Assembly: GCF_013391475.1 (NCBI RefSeq) | Contig: NZ_JACBAZ010000001.1 | Span: 1 to 64,000 of the forward strand | Source: Oceaniferula marina | GTDB taxonomy: Bacteria; Verrucomicrobiota; Verrucomicrobiia; Verrucomicrobiales; Akkermansiaceae | Direction: 5' to 3' | Length of the DNA stretch: 64,000 bases | In this document: in pieces, positions 32,951 through 40,541 of the stretch | How the letters are laid out: each line of letters opens with the position of its first letter | How positions within the stretch are numbered: the stretch's first letter is position 1 | Translations under genes and position numbers: made by a program | Notes under the pieces: generated by a model | Database searches by the model: none | What the model saw: the letters and a program-made list of their open reading frames with translations, nothing else | Told to the model about the DNA's origin: nothing

Positions 32951-34303
32951 CTACAGGTTTTGCTGCCAGCGGGCGACCTCAGCCTCGACATTTTCGACAC
33001 TTGGGGCCCCTGGGTTGGTCCGAGCGGCGAGAGCTGTTTGTAGGTTGAACACGGCTTGGGCATCGGCTCCGTAATGATCGGATATTTGCGTCAGATCGAG
33101 TTGGTCGAGTGGCGTTTTGGTATCGACGCTGACGGCGACGGCCTGTCCAACCAGTTCGTGGGCCTGCCGGAAGGGGACTCCATTTTTGACCAAGTAGTCA
33201 GCCAGGTCCGTGGCGAGTAGCAGAGGGTCGCTGGCTGCGGCTTCGCAGGCTTCGGTATTGATGGCCATTTCGGCGATCATCTCACTGTTGACTTTGAGGG
33301 CGATTTTCAGGGTGTCGATGGAGTCAAAAAGAGGCTCTTTATCTTCCTGGAGGTCGCGGTTGTAGGTTAATGGCAGGCCTTTGGCCGCAGTGAGTAGCGC
33401 AACCAGATTACCATAGAGGCGGCCGGTTTTCCCCCGGGTGAGTTCACAAACGTCCGGATTTTTTTTCTGGGGCATCAGTGAGGATCCGGTGGTGTGGGCG
33501 TCAGAGAGGGTGGCAAAACCGAATTCACTGGAGCACCAAAGGATCAGGTCTTCCGAAAGTCGGGATAGGTGGGTCCCGATCAGAGCCATGGCAAAAAGAA
33601 ATTCAGCGATGTAATCGCGGTCGGAAATGGCGTCCATCGAGTTGGTGGTCACCCGGTCAAATCCCAATTCTTCGGCGATTTGCTGGCGATCGAGGTTGAT
33701 GGTTGACCCTGCGAGTGCTCCGGAGCCCAAGGGGGAGACGTTGACCCGCTTCCGGCAGTCTGCCAGTCGGGAGGTATCGCGGTCGAGCATTTCCACATAA
33801 GCGAGCAGGTGGTGGCCAACAGTGACCGGCTGGCCGCGTTGCAGGTGGGTGTAGCCGGGGATAACGGCCGCCGCGTAGGTTTTGGCCTGAGCGAGCAGGG
33901 CGGATTGAAGGTCTGAGATGAGAGCCGTCAGGGTGTCGATTTCCTCACGGCAGTAGAGGCGGGTGTCGGTGGCCACCTGGTCGTTGCGGGATCGTGCGGT
34001 ATGAAGTTTGGCTCCCGGGGCTCCTATTTTTTTCGTCAGAGCGCTTTCGATATTCATGTGGATGTCTTCGAGTTCGATGGAAAACTCAAAGGTTCCGGCG
34101 TCGATATCTTTTTCGATTGTCTGCAATCCTTCGCAGATGGCGGAAAACTCATCATCGTTGAGCAGTCCGGCCTTCACTTGGGCTCGTGCGTGGGCGATGG
34201 ATCCTGCGATGTCATGTTTATAGAGTCTCCAGTCGTATGAGATGGATTCTCCATATTGTTGCACAAGATCGGCGGTGGCTTTTGAAAAACGTCCTTTCCA
34301 CAT
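32951..34303 (-). CDS. argH: Argininosuccinate lyase
   Basis: This 450-residue enzyme cleaves argininosuccinate to arginine and fumarate, the last step of arginine synthesis. The fumarase/aspartase superfamily signature GSSLMPQKKNPD (about residues 269-280) carries the catalytic serine, HTARSRNDQVATDTRLY (about 101-117) and YTHLQRGQPVTVGHHLLAY (about 151-169) hold the other substrate-binding loops, and the start MWKGRFSKATADLVQQYGESI is typical. The length matches the family. It is convergent with the GntR/LacI gene with nine bases between their stops and no visible terminator. No other arg genes are adjacent. Confidence 0.96.
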   Translation of the reverse strand: MWKGRFSKATADLVQQYGESISYDWRLYKHDIAGSIAHARAQVKAGLLNDDEFSAICEGLQTIEKDIDAGTFEFSIELEDIHMNIESALTKKIGAPGAKLHTARSRNDQVATDTRLYCREEIDTLTALISDLQSALLAQAKTYAAAVIPGYTHLQRGQPVTVGHHLLAYVEMLDRDTSRLADCRKRVNVSPLGSGALAGSTINLDRQQIAEELGFDRVTTNSMDAISDRDYIAEFLFAMALIGTHLSRLSEDLILWCSSEFGFATLSDAHTTGSSLMPQKKNPDVCELTRGKTGRLYGNLVALLTAAKGLPLTYNRDLQEDKEPLFDSIDTLKIALKVNSEMIAEMAINTEACEAAASDPLLLATDLADYLVKNGVPFRQAHELVGQAVAVSVDTKTPLDQLDLTQISDHYGADAQAVFNLQTALAARTNPGAPSVENVEAEVARWQQNL

Positions 34304-34575
34304 GCGGGAGATCTAAGCATGGATGACGGATTTGGAAACCCCGAATCTCAGTAATCTTGCTGTGATTCGGGTGGCGCAGGCTGTGATTCCCTACCAATCG
34401 AGGAAAATAATGAAAAATCAGACAACTTTTCCCGAAATTGGCGTTTATACGATTGAAGAATCGGGGAAAGGCTGGCGTATACCTTCCGATGCAGGTATGA
34501 AAACCCGCGCATAGCTAATCGTCCGATTGATTCGCTTTTTCCGACTATTCCATTACTACCGACATTGATTGATCC
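34304..34575. promoter_or_regulatory. Divergent intergenic region upstream of argH and the gsp operon
   Basis: This 272-base stretch separates argH (minus) from the type II secretion operon (plus), so promoters for both should lie here. A 63-codon frame at 34323-34514 has no recognisable features and I do not call it. I see no clear riboswitch, tRNA or strong terminator. Confidence 0.5.
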
Positions 34576-35064
34576 ATGAAAATAACCTGTCATACCCAGC
34601 CGTCCCGGTTTGTTTCCGCTCATTCTTCTCCTTTCTGCCATCGTTCACGACGTGTGCTTTCTTCCGGCTTCACCTTGCTTGAAATGGTGATTGTGCTTGG
34701 AATTATTGCGATGATCATGGGAGGGGCCATCTTTACCATGCAGAGAATTTCTGACAGTGGGGCGATTACCGTTGTGGAGGGGGATTTCTCATCCATCAAC
34801 AATGCCTTGCAGTCGTATAAAACAAATGCCCGGAGTTACCCTTCTCAGCAGCAAGGCTTGCAAGCGCTTGTAGAAAAGCCGAGTACGGCACCGCGGCCGA
34901 AGCGTTGGACCCGGATCCTGGATGAAGTGCCCAAGGATCCATGGAATAACGAATACCTTTATAAATACCCCGGAAGCAAGGATCGCTCACGCCCCGAGAT
35001 TATCAGCATGGGGAAAGATGGCCTGGAGGGCACTGAGGACGACTTGTCCAGTCAGGATGAATAA
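34576..35064 (+). CDS. gspG: Type II secretion major pseudopilin GspG
   Basis: This 162-residue pseudopilin has a prepilin leader of about 30 residues ending in glycine before FTLLEMVIVLGIIAMIMG (cleavage site G/F with Glu at +5). The C-terminal calcium-site region is typical for GspG: WTRILDEVPKDPWNNEYLYKYPGSKDRSRPEIISMGKDGLEGTEDD, with the conserved PKDPWxxxYxY and DGxxxTxDD motifs. GspG polymerises in the inner membrane into the short pseudopilus that drives substrates through the secretin. It is the first gene of the operon G-H-I-J-K-L-M-X-D. The ATG at 34576 has no obvious Shine-Dalgarno. The next gene overlaps its stop by eight bases. Confidence 0.95.
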   Translation: MKITCHTQPSRFVSAHSSPFCHRSRRVLSSGFTLLEMVIVLGIIAMIMGGAIFTMQRISDSGAITVVEGDFSSINNALQSYKTNARSYPSQQQGLQALVEKPSTAPRPKRWTRILDEVPKDPWNNEYLYKYPGSKDRSRPEIISMGKDGLEGTEDDLSSQDE

Positions 35065-35641
35065 TGCTCAACGTCAGATCCGGCAGGGGGTCCCCTTAGG
35101 TTTTACCCTGCTGGAAGTTGTGTTCGTGCTTGGCATGATTGCCATGCTCGCCGTCTGGTTGACGGTCAGTGTCACCACGGTGGATACCGAACAGCAATTG
35201 CGTGAGGCGGCAGGTGAGATCCAATCCCAAATCAAGCGGGGACGATCCATCGCGGTTACTCAGCAGCGGGCATATCAAGTGACGCTTGGTGAGGGGGATG
35301 TTTCCTTGGCTCCGCAATACGCGCGAAGCCAGATGCCTGAGAATGACCGGAGCTTACCTCGGCTTTTTGAAGAGGATGTAGACTCAAGCTCGATGTCGGA
35401 TTACCAGGAAGTCTACAACAGCGTAGATCTGGATCCCGAAATTCGTTATGAAATTCGCCGATGGAGGTCGGATATCTGGGAGGAAATCGATGGGGATAAG
35501 AAGTTGGTGTTCATTCTTGATCCTGTCGGACTGGTCGAACCGATCACGATTCGGTGCAGCAAGGGCGATAGTTGGTTGATGCAGGAAATTCATCCTCTGA
35601 CGGCGGATGTAAACTATGAAGAAATGACGGTGCAGGAGTAA
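35057..35641 (+). CDS. gspH: Minor pseudopilin, GspH-like
   Basis: This protein of about 194 residues has a short leader, then GFTLLEVVFVLGMIAMLAVWL, the type IV prepilin cleavage and N-terminal helix. The downstream part (REAAGEIQSQIKRGRSIAVTQQRAYQVTL) matches the GspH/FimT layout. It should sit near the tip of the pseudopilus with GspI, J and K. I chose the ATG at 35057, which overlaps the gspG stop by eight bases; a longer frame upstream is inside gspG in another frame and is not credible. Its C-terminal half is acidic and not recognisable. Order within the operon supports GspH. Confidence 0.8.
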   Translation: MNNAQRQIRQGVPLGFTLLEVVFVLGMIAMLAVWLTVSVTTVDTEQQLREAAGEIQSQIKRGRSIAVTQQRAYQVTLGEGDVSLAPQYARSQMPENDRSLPRLFEEDVDSSSMSDYQEVYNSVDLDPEIRYEIRRWRSDIWEEIDGDKKLVFILDPVGLVEPITIRCSKGDSWLMQEIHPLTADVNYEEMTVQE

Positions 35642-35667
35642 CCCGGCCGTAGGCAGGGGAAGAAAAG

Positions 35668-36099
35668 ATGAGACGAGGAATAAAAAGAAAGAGGTTGGGA
35701 TACGTAATGATGGAGATCGTCATTGCGCTTGGCCTGTTTTCCGCTGTTGCCGTGTCTTTGGTGAAGGCGTTGCACATGACCGGGGATACGGCATTGATTA
35801 TTCAGCGGGAGTTGGAGATCGACCGCATTCTGCGCTCGGCGATGTTGGACGCCTTGAGCAACCCGAATTTGGAGGAAATGAATGAAACCGTCGATGTCCG
35901 TGACATCACCCAGGATGACCGCTCGGATGATACCGGCCAGATTCAAACGATTGTCGAACCGATAGAGTTGGAAAATGAAGACGGACAGCTACTCCAGAAC
36001 ATGTTCCGTATCGAAGTCATTTATTATTGGCAGGGCGAAGAGGGCTGGGAGCAGCAGAGTGCTGAAACCTGGAGATACGCCAACCTTTATAAACCGTAA
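35668..36099 (+). CDS. gspI: Minor pseudopilin, GspI-like
   Basis: This 143-residue protein has a basic leader (MRRGIKRKRLG) and the N-terminal helix YVMMEIVIALGLFSAVAVSLVKAL. The cleavage site is G/Y with Glu at +5, which is an accepted variant of the usual G/F or G/M. An acidic 70-residue middle part follows, and the last part (FRIEVIYYWQGEEGWEQQSAE) fits a small pseudopilin beta sheet. It lies 26 bases after the previous stop, and AGGGGAAG stands before the ATG. Identification as GspI rests on size and order H-I-J-K rather than on a diagnostic motif. Confidence 0.72.
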   Translation: MRRGIKRKRLGYVMMEIVIALGLFSAVAVSLVKALHMTGDTALIIQRELEIDRILRSAMLDALSNPNLEEMNETVDVRDITQDDRSDDTGQIQTIVEPIELENEDGQLLQNMFRIEVIYYWQGEEGWEQQSAETWRYANLYKP

Positions 36100-36153
36100 T
36101 TTGAATACCATGGGTTTTTCCTCATAGCGGATGGACCCATCTGAACCATCAAG

Positions 36154-37014
36154 ATGACCCAGAACACCAAGTTGAACAGACGAACCCGCTCCGGCTTTAC
36201 ATTGCTGGAAGTGGTGATTTCGCTTGGCTTGATGGGGATGTTGATCGGGATGGTGTTTCGGGTAGCGCAATCATCGATTATGTTGAGCCAGACGGTGGTG
36301 GAGGAGCAGCAGGTCACGATGGAGCGTAGTGCTTTTTTCAATTTGCTGAAAAACCATTTTGAGCAGATCCCCGGGAATGCCGTCATGCGTTTGGAGACGA
36401 CCGAGATCAGTAGCGGGCGAAAGTTGTTTACCCTGACCTTTCAGAATGTGCCGATGTCATTTAATTGGGGGGAGACTCCGATGACCGCTGAGGCCTTGGA
36501 ATTGGCCACGGTAGAACAACGTGATGGCTTTATCGATGTGGTGCTGCGTTTTTACGATGTCAAAATCCTCGAAGATTCGACCTCGACCGGAGACCCGGAA
36601 GCGGAGCCTGTTGCCGAGATCACGCTGATTGACGATCTCTCGATGTGTGAGTGCGATGTCATCGATGGTAGGACACTTGAGCAATTATCCTATTGGGATA
36701 ACAACAGCAAGTTGCCGCTCCAGGTGAAGCTGTATTGCCTGTTCGAGCCAAGCGCCAATATTGTTCAGCAAACGTTTTGGGTGACGCCGAAAGAAAACCC
36801 GGAAGTCTTGATGCGCCAGATCATGCAGCGAAACCCTGGCGGCCCGCAAGAAACCCCAGGCGGAGCAGAACCTCCCGAGGATGGTGGCGGGACCAATCCA
36901 CCGGATATCGAAATCAAACCGGGGACGCCGACACCCCAGCCGCCAAACGGTGGGGGGCGTGGAGGTTCTGGAGCAGGAGGCGGCTTACCACCCGGGGTCG
37001 TTCCTGGAAGGTAG
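36154..37014 (+). CDS. gspJ: Minor pseudopilin, GspJ-like, with proline/glycine-rich tail
   Basis: This 286-residue protein carries the prepilin site SG/FTLLEVVISLGLMGMLIGMVF and a GspJ-sized globular domain (about residues 40-205). From about residue 225 onward the chain is dominated by Pro and Gly (TPGGAEPPEDGGGTNPP and similar), predicted disordered; ordinary GspJ proteins of about 200 residues lack such a tail. It may mediate interactions near the secretin or extend the tip. Its gene follows gspI by 54 bases and is followed by gspK after 31 bases. Confidence 0.8.
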   Translation: MTQNTKLNRRTRSGFTLLEVVISLGLMGMLIGMVFRVAQSSIMLSQTVVEEQQVTMERSAFFNLLKNHFEQIPGNAVMRLETTEISSGRKLFTLTFQNVPMSFNWGETPMTAEALELATVEQRDGFIDVVLRFYDVKILEDSTSTGDPEAEPVAEITLIDDLSMCECDVIDGRTLEQLSYWDNNSKLPLQVKLYCLFEPSANIVQQTFWVTPKENPEVLMRQIMQRNPGGPQETPGGAEPPEDGGGTNPPDIEIKPGTPTPQPPNGGGRGGSGAGGGLPPGVVPGR

Positions 37015-37045
37015 TTGGACGCAGAAATATGGAATCAGCATCGAG

Positions 37046-37984
37046 ATGAAGAGAAGAATCACAGCATCAGGAAAAATGGCATCCGGAAGCGCATTGGTCG
37101 CGGTCTTCTGGATTATGGCGATTTTGTCTCTGGCTGTGTTTGCCGCTGTGCGGGTGGTTTATCACGATGCTGACGTGGCCTCGGCCCAGATTAATGGATT
37201 TGATGCCTTACAGGCTGCAGAGCGCGGGATAGCGGTGGCCTCGAACCCGGCAGTGGAAAAAATGGACCCCATTCTCGAGTGGTCCGACCCCGATCGTGAT
37301 CTTTCTTATTCTGCGCGCATCACTTCTGAAGCTGCGAGGTTTAACATCAACGTGATCCTGCTGCGAAAAGACAAAACCCTGCTGACGGATATCTTTACGG
37401 ATTGGGGGATGGAGCTGCAGGACGCCCAAATGCTGGTGGACAATCTGACCGATTGGATTGATGAAGGGGATCTGACTGAGTTGAATGGTGCGGAAGTGGA
37501 TTGGTATGAATCGCAAGGACGACCGAATCACCCGTTCAACCGACCGTTCTATAATCTCGATGAAATGCGCTTGGTGAAAGATATGGTTTTACTTGAGCAG
37601 CTCAAACCGGACTGGCGAAGCTGGTTTACCATCTGGAGTGAGGGAAAGCTGGATATTAACGAGGCCGAGCCCGAGTTGATTTCTGCGGCGGCGGAGGTTT
37701 CGATTGATGATGCTCAGGATCTGGTGGATCACATTCTGGGGCCAGACCTTGAGCGTTACACGGAAGACGACCAGCCAGTGAGCCTGGCCGAGGGGCTTGC
37801 CATGCTCGGGGTTTCTGAATTCCAATCTCCTGTGATTACACCGCGCCTTACCGATAAGGATCAGACCACCCGGATCGTCAGTGATGGGCAGGCAGGGCCG
37901 ATCAAGAGACGCATCACGCTGATTTTAAAAAACCGAACCGGGCAACCGGCGATACTGGAACGCAAAGAAGAAATTATTCCTTGA
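37046..37984 (+). CDS. gspK: Type II secretion tip pseudopilin GspK
   Basis: This protein of about 312 residues starts with a basic leader and SGSALVAVFWIMAILSLAVFAAVRVVYH, lacking Glu at +5 as is normal for GspK. A helical insert domain follows, with DWIDEGDLTELNGAEVDWYESQ (about residues 133-154) and NRPFYNLDEMRLVKDM (about 161-176) near the calcium-binding and cap region, and a second SAM-like repeat near 205-245 (KLDINEAEPELISAAAEVS). GspK caps the pseudopilus. The ATG at 37046 is placed after the gspJ stop; the frame runs further upstream inside gspJ but without support. Confidence 0.9.
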   Translation: MKRRITASGKMASGSALVAVFWIMAILSLAVFAAVRVVYHDADVASAQINGFDALQAAERGIAVASNPAVEKMDPILEWSDPDRDLSYSARITSEAARFNINVILLRKDKTLLTDIFTDWGMELQDAQMLVDNLTDWIDEGDLTELNGAEVDWYESQGRPNHPFNRPFYNLDEMRLVKDMVLLEQLKPDWRSWFTIWSEGKLDINEAEPELISAAAEVSIDDAQDLVDHILGPDLERYTEDDQPVSLAEGLAMLGVSEFQSPVITPRLTDKDQTTRIVSDGQAGPIKRRITLILKNRTGQPAILERKEEIIP

Positions 37985-38047
37985 ACAAATCTGACGCTCT
38001 GGCATCGCTATCCCCGCTAGTTATCCACCCTTAAACATTTAGCATCA

Positions 38048-39301
38048 TTGAGTAAAAAAACCGACAATATCCTGATTCTTCCCGGCCCGGACGGTTGGGA
38101 ACTCTGGCAGGGCACGCGTGAGCAAGGTTTCCGCCGGATTTTGGAGGACGGGCCGGCACTGGCATCCGAGCTGGATAAAATTCCTTCAGGCTTTTTGATG
38201 ATGGGTTTTCCAGTGCGTGAAGCCTTGGCGGTTCCCTTTAAAGCCCAGACGGATGATGAGGCGATGTTTGAGGACTTGGCCGCCATGCAGCTCGAAAAGA
38301 TCGGGGTTCGCCCCGAACTGGGTGCAGGGCAATTAACGGATGTTTTTGCCGCTGCGTGCAGTGAGGGGGAAACCACTTTGCTTTCGGTGGTGCTTGCGCC
38401 TCCGCCCGAAGGCACGATGCCGATGCGTTCGCCAAAGCAGTTTGATCTTTCGGCACGCATGTATCCGATGGAGGATAATGCGGTTACCTTGTGGTGCGAG
38501 CTTGGCCGTTGGGTGTTTGCCGTGACTTCAGGAGGGCGCTTGACCTATTTCCAATCCTTGCCCGGCACTGGCGTGACGGAACATGCTGTGCGGGAGGTGA
38601 AGCTCGCCTTGAATCAGTTGCGCCTTCAAGGGGTCGATCTGGATGTTCAGCGTGCCGTGGTCTGGGCAACCGACCGCGATGAGGACCCCAAGGAAAGTCA
38701 GATCCGCGAGTTTGTCGATGGTTTGGGTATGGAGCTTGTCTTTGCCGATAAACCTTCTCCGGTGCTACCGACGAACATGAGCAAGTTGGTTCCTGCGGAC
38801 GTGCGTGCTGAGCAACGGTTGAAGCAGGAGCGTTTGAAGCGCAATCTGGGAATCGCGGCTGTTGTATTGGCCTACTTCGGTCTTGCCGCCTATTTCGGCT
38901 ACGATTATTGGGGGCTGAGCCAAGAGGTGAATACCCAGCAGAAAGAACTTGATGCCGTTCGTCTGGAGCATAAGGAAATTGGTGCCTTCAACTCGGAATG
39001 GGATCAACTCGCCCCGGTGGTGGAAGACCAGTACTGGCCGATGATGGTGCTGAAGCGAGCGGCGGAGCAGATCCCTCCGAATCAGGACCTTCGATTCAAG
39101 GTGTTTGATGCGACGATGGGGCAGGTGACGATCCGTGGCGAGGCGGCCGACATTAAATTAATCAATGCGTTTAACTCCAAGCTAAGGCGTGCATTGCCCG
39201 ATTATGATTGGGAGTTTCCTCCGGCGGAGGCTGATGCCAAGACCAATCGGAGGACTTTTAACTACACGGGCATTTTGGAAGGGGACACTGAGGAATTATG
39301 A
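38048..39301 (+). CDS. gspL: GspL/PilM-PilN-like inner membrane platform protein
   Basis: This 417-residue protein joins a cytoplasmic N-terminal domain of about 270 residues (an actin-like PilM/GspL-type fold by pattern; DNILILPGPDGWELWQG at the start) to one TM helix (NLGIAAVVLAYFGLAAYFGYDYW, near 277-299) and a periplasmic PilN-like ferredoxin fold (FKVFDATMGQVTIRGEAADIKLINAF near 353-378). In T2SS, GspL links the ATPase GspE to GspM and the pseudopilus. The start codon is TTG at 38048, as no ATG lies near, and the reading frame suits the operon order. Its stop overlaps gspM by four bases (ATGA). Coupling with gspM supports the identification. Confidence 0.82.
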   Translation: MSKKTDNILILPGPDGWELWQGTREQGFRRILEDGPALASELDKIPSGFLMMGFPVREALAVPFKAQTDDEAMFEDLAAMQLEKIGVRPELGAGQLTDVFAAACSEGETTLLSVVLAPPPEGTMPMRSPKQFDLSARMYPMEDNAVTLWCELGRWVFAVTSGGRLTYFQSLPGTGVTEHAVREVKLALNQLRLQGVDLDVQRAVVWATDRDEDPKESQIREFVDGLGMELVFADKPSPVLPTNMSKLVPADVRAEQRLKQERLKRNLGIAAVVLAYFGLAAYFGYDYWGLSQEVNTQQKELDAVRLEHKEIGAFNSEWDQLAPVVEDQYWPMMVLKRAAEQIPPNQDLRFKVFDATMGQVTIRGEAADIKLINAFNSKLRRALPDYDWEFPPAEADAKTNRRTFNYTGILEGDTEEL

Positions 39302-39864
39302 ATGAGCGGGAGAAAAAACTGGTTCTGATCCTTGCTGCCGCAGGCTTGCTTGTCGTGAGCTTATTCGGATACACCACGTATTCTGGAGCGATGCAGAAGA
39401 AGAAGGTTGAGTTGAAGAAGGGGAGCGACGAGCTGAAGCTTAAAAAACGGGAACTTGAACAAGCACTTCAGCGGATTGATGAGGTCGAGTGGTTGGCTCA
39501 AAACATGCCGACCTCCGGAACACACACCAAGATTCGTTCCGAGTTGGTTTCCTTTGTCGAGCAAAGCTGCGCGAAGTACAAGGTGAATGTAAAAAAACGC
39601 CCGAGTGCCTTGCGTGAAAACCTGGAAGAGCAGGGGGTGTTTAAGAGTGCCGTCGTCAAGGTGATGGTCAACTGCACCGACAAGCAGATGTATGATTTGT
39701 TTTGTTTGCTCCAGAATCCACGTGAAGCCCGCTCAATCACCCGCATGCGGATTATTCCACAGAGAGATGACGCCACCAAGGTGGACTGCGAATTGGAAAT
39801 TACCCAGTGGTATAGCCCTGAAGACGAAGAATTTGCCGAAGATGCCCAGATAACCGACAATTGA
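39298..39864 (+). CDS. gspM: GspM-like inner membrane platform protein
   Basis: This 188-residue bitopic protein has a short cytoplasmic start (MNEREKK), one TM helix (LVLILAAAGLLVVSLFGYTTY), a charged coiled-coil stretch (KKKVELKKGSDELKLKKREL) and a periplasmic alpha/beta domain with CTDKQMYDLFCLLQN. That is the layout of GspM/PilO. It overlaps the upstream gene by four bases. Cysteines at FVEQSCAKYKV, VMVNCTDK, LFCLLQN and KVDCELE could form a disulfide pair, unusual for GspM. The pair L-M is expected to be the inner-membrane platform for the pseudopilus. GspC is not separately recognised; protein X downstream may replace it. Confidence 0.78.
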   Translation: MNEREKKLVLILAAAGLLVVSLFGYTTYSGAMQKKKVELKKGSDELKLKKRELEQALQRIDEVEWLAQNMPTSGTHTKIRSELVSFVEQSCAKYKVNVKKRPSALRENLEEQGVFKSAVVKVMVNCTDKQMYDLFCLLQNPREARSITRMRIIPQRDDATKVDCELEITQWYSPEDEEFAEDAQITDN

Positions 39865-39943
39865 TGAGGGACGATGATTCCAACAGACAAATCACCCGCG
39901 ATCAGGCGTTATTCGCTACACACCAACAGATAATTTTTTACCG

Positions 39944-40483
39944 ATGACTCGATTTTATTCCATGCTTGTTTGTTTGTTACTGAGTGCCGTGGCGCTTCAG
40001 GCGCGGCCGCCGGTCCAGCCCAAGTCGCATCAGTTCAACCGTCTGATTCAGTTTTCACCTTTTACGATCAAGCCTGCCAAGGAGGCGCCGGTTACGGTTT
40101 CTCCCCTCGAGCGTGAGTGGTCTCTGGGGAGTATTCGTCCGAGTGGGGATACTTATGCCGTCACATTGATTAATAAAAAGGATCGCAAGAACCGGGTGCG
40201 TTTCCTCCCCGGGTTTTCCTCTGGGGAGTATCGCTTGCTTGAAGTGCGCCAAGACGTCAAATCACCTAAAATGTCGAAAGTGTTAGTTCAGCGAGGCACT
40301 CAAAAAGGATGGGTTGTCTACGATGCCAAAGTGGTGGCAGTCAGGACCTCGTCTGCAGCCAAGAAACCAAGTCCCAAAAAACCGACTTCCAGCACAAGCC
40401 GACGGTCCTCACCCCCAATCCCCGGTAAAAGCTCGTCGGGAACCTCTGCTCCAAGAGTTCGTCACGTCCCTCGGACCCGATAA
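39944..40483 (+). CDS. Exported protein X of the T2SS operon, C-terminal PRVRHVPRTR
   Basis: I recognise no named family for this 179-residue protein. It has a signal peptide (RFYSMLVCLLLSAVALQARP) and a central domain of about 90 residues (EREWSLGSIRPSGDTYAVTL and onward), with a beta-strand pattern like the small periplasmic domains of GspC or PilP. From about residue 130 the chain is a low-complexity Lys/Ser/Pro-rich linker. It ends exactly with PRVRHVPRTR. The same ten residues, with Ser in place of Thr, occur near the C-terminus of the PDZ protein at 45557. By position between gspM and gspD it may be the GspC/PilP counterpart that links platform and secretin; this is inference from order only. 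Confidence 0.6.
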   Translation: MTRFYSMLVCLLLSAVALQARPPVQPKSHQFNRLIQFSPFTIKPAKEAPVTVSPLEREWSLGSIRPSGDTYAVTLINKKDRKNRVRFLPGFSSGEYRLLEVRQDVKSPKMSKVLVQRGTQKGWVVYDAKVVAVRTSSAAKKPSPKKPTSSTSRRSSPPIPGKSSSGTSAPRVRHVPRTR

Positions 40484-40541
40484 TTGTTTCACCACAGCCT
40501 GATTTCATTTTCTTATTTTCCGTTATTTCCTGCAATATCTC

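Noticed and set aside
34323-34514. 63-codon frame upstream of gspG
   Set aside because: No family, no Shine-Dalgarno, lies in a region that must hold the gsp and argH promoters. I also considered a c-di-GMP riboswitch here but the consensus blocks are absent.
36881-37045. Upstream extension of gspK into gspJ
   Set aside because: The frame is open but the gspJ frame is the coding one here; the gspK prepilin leader starts well at 37046.
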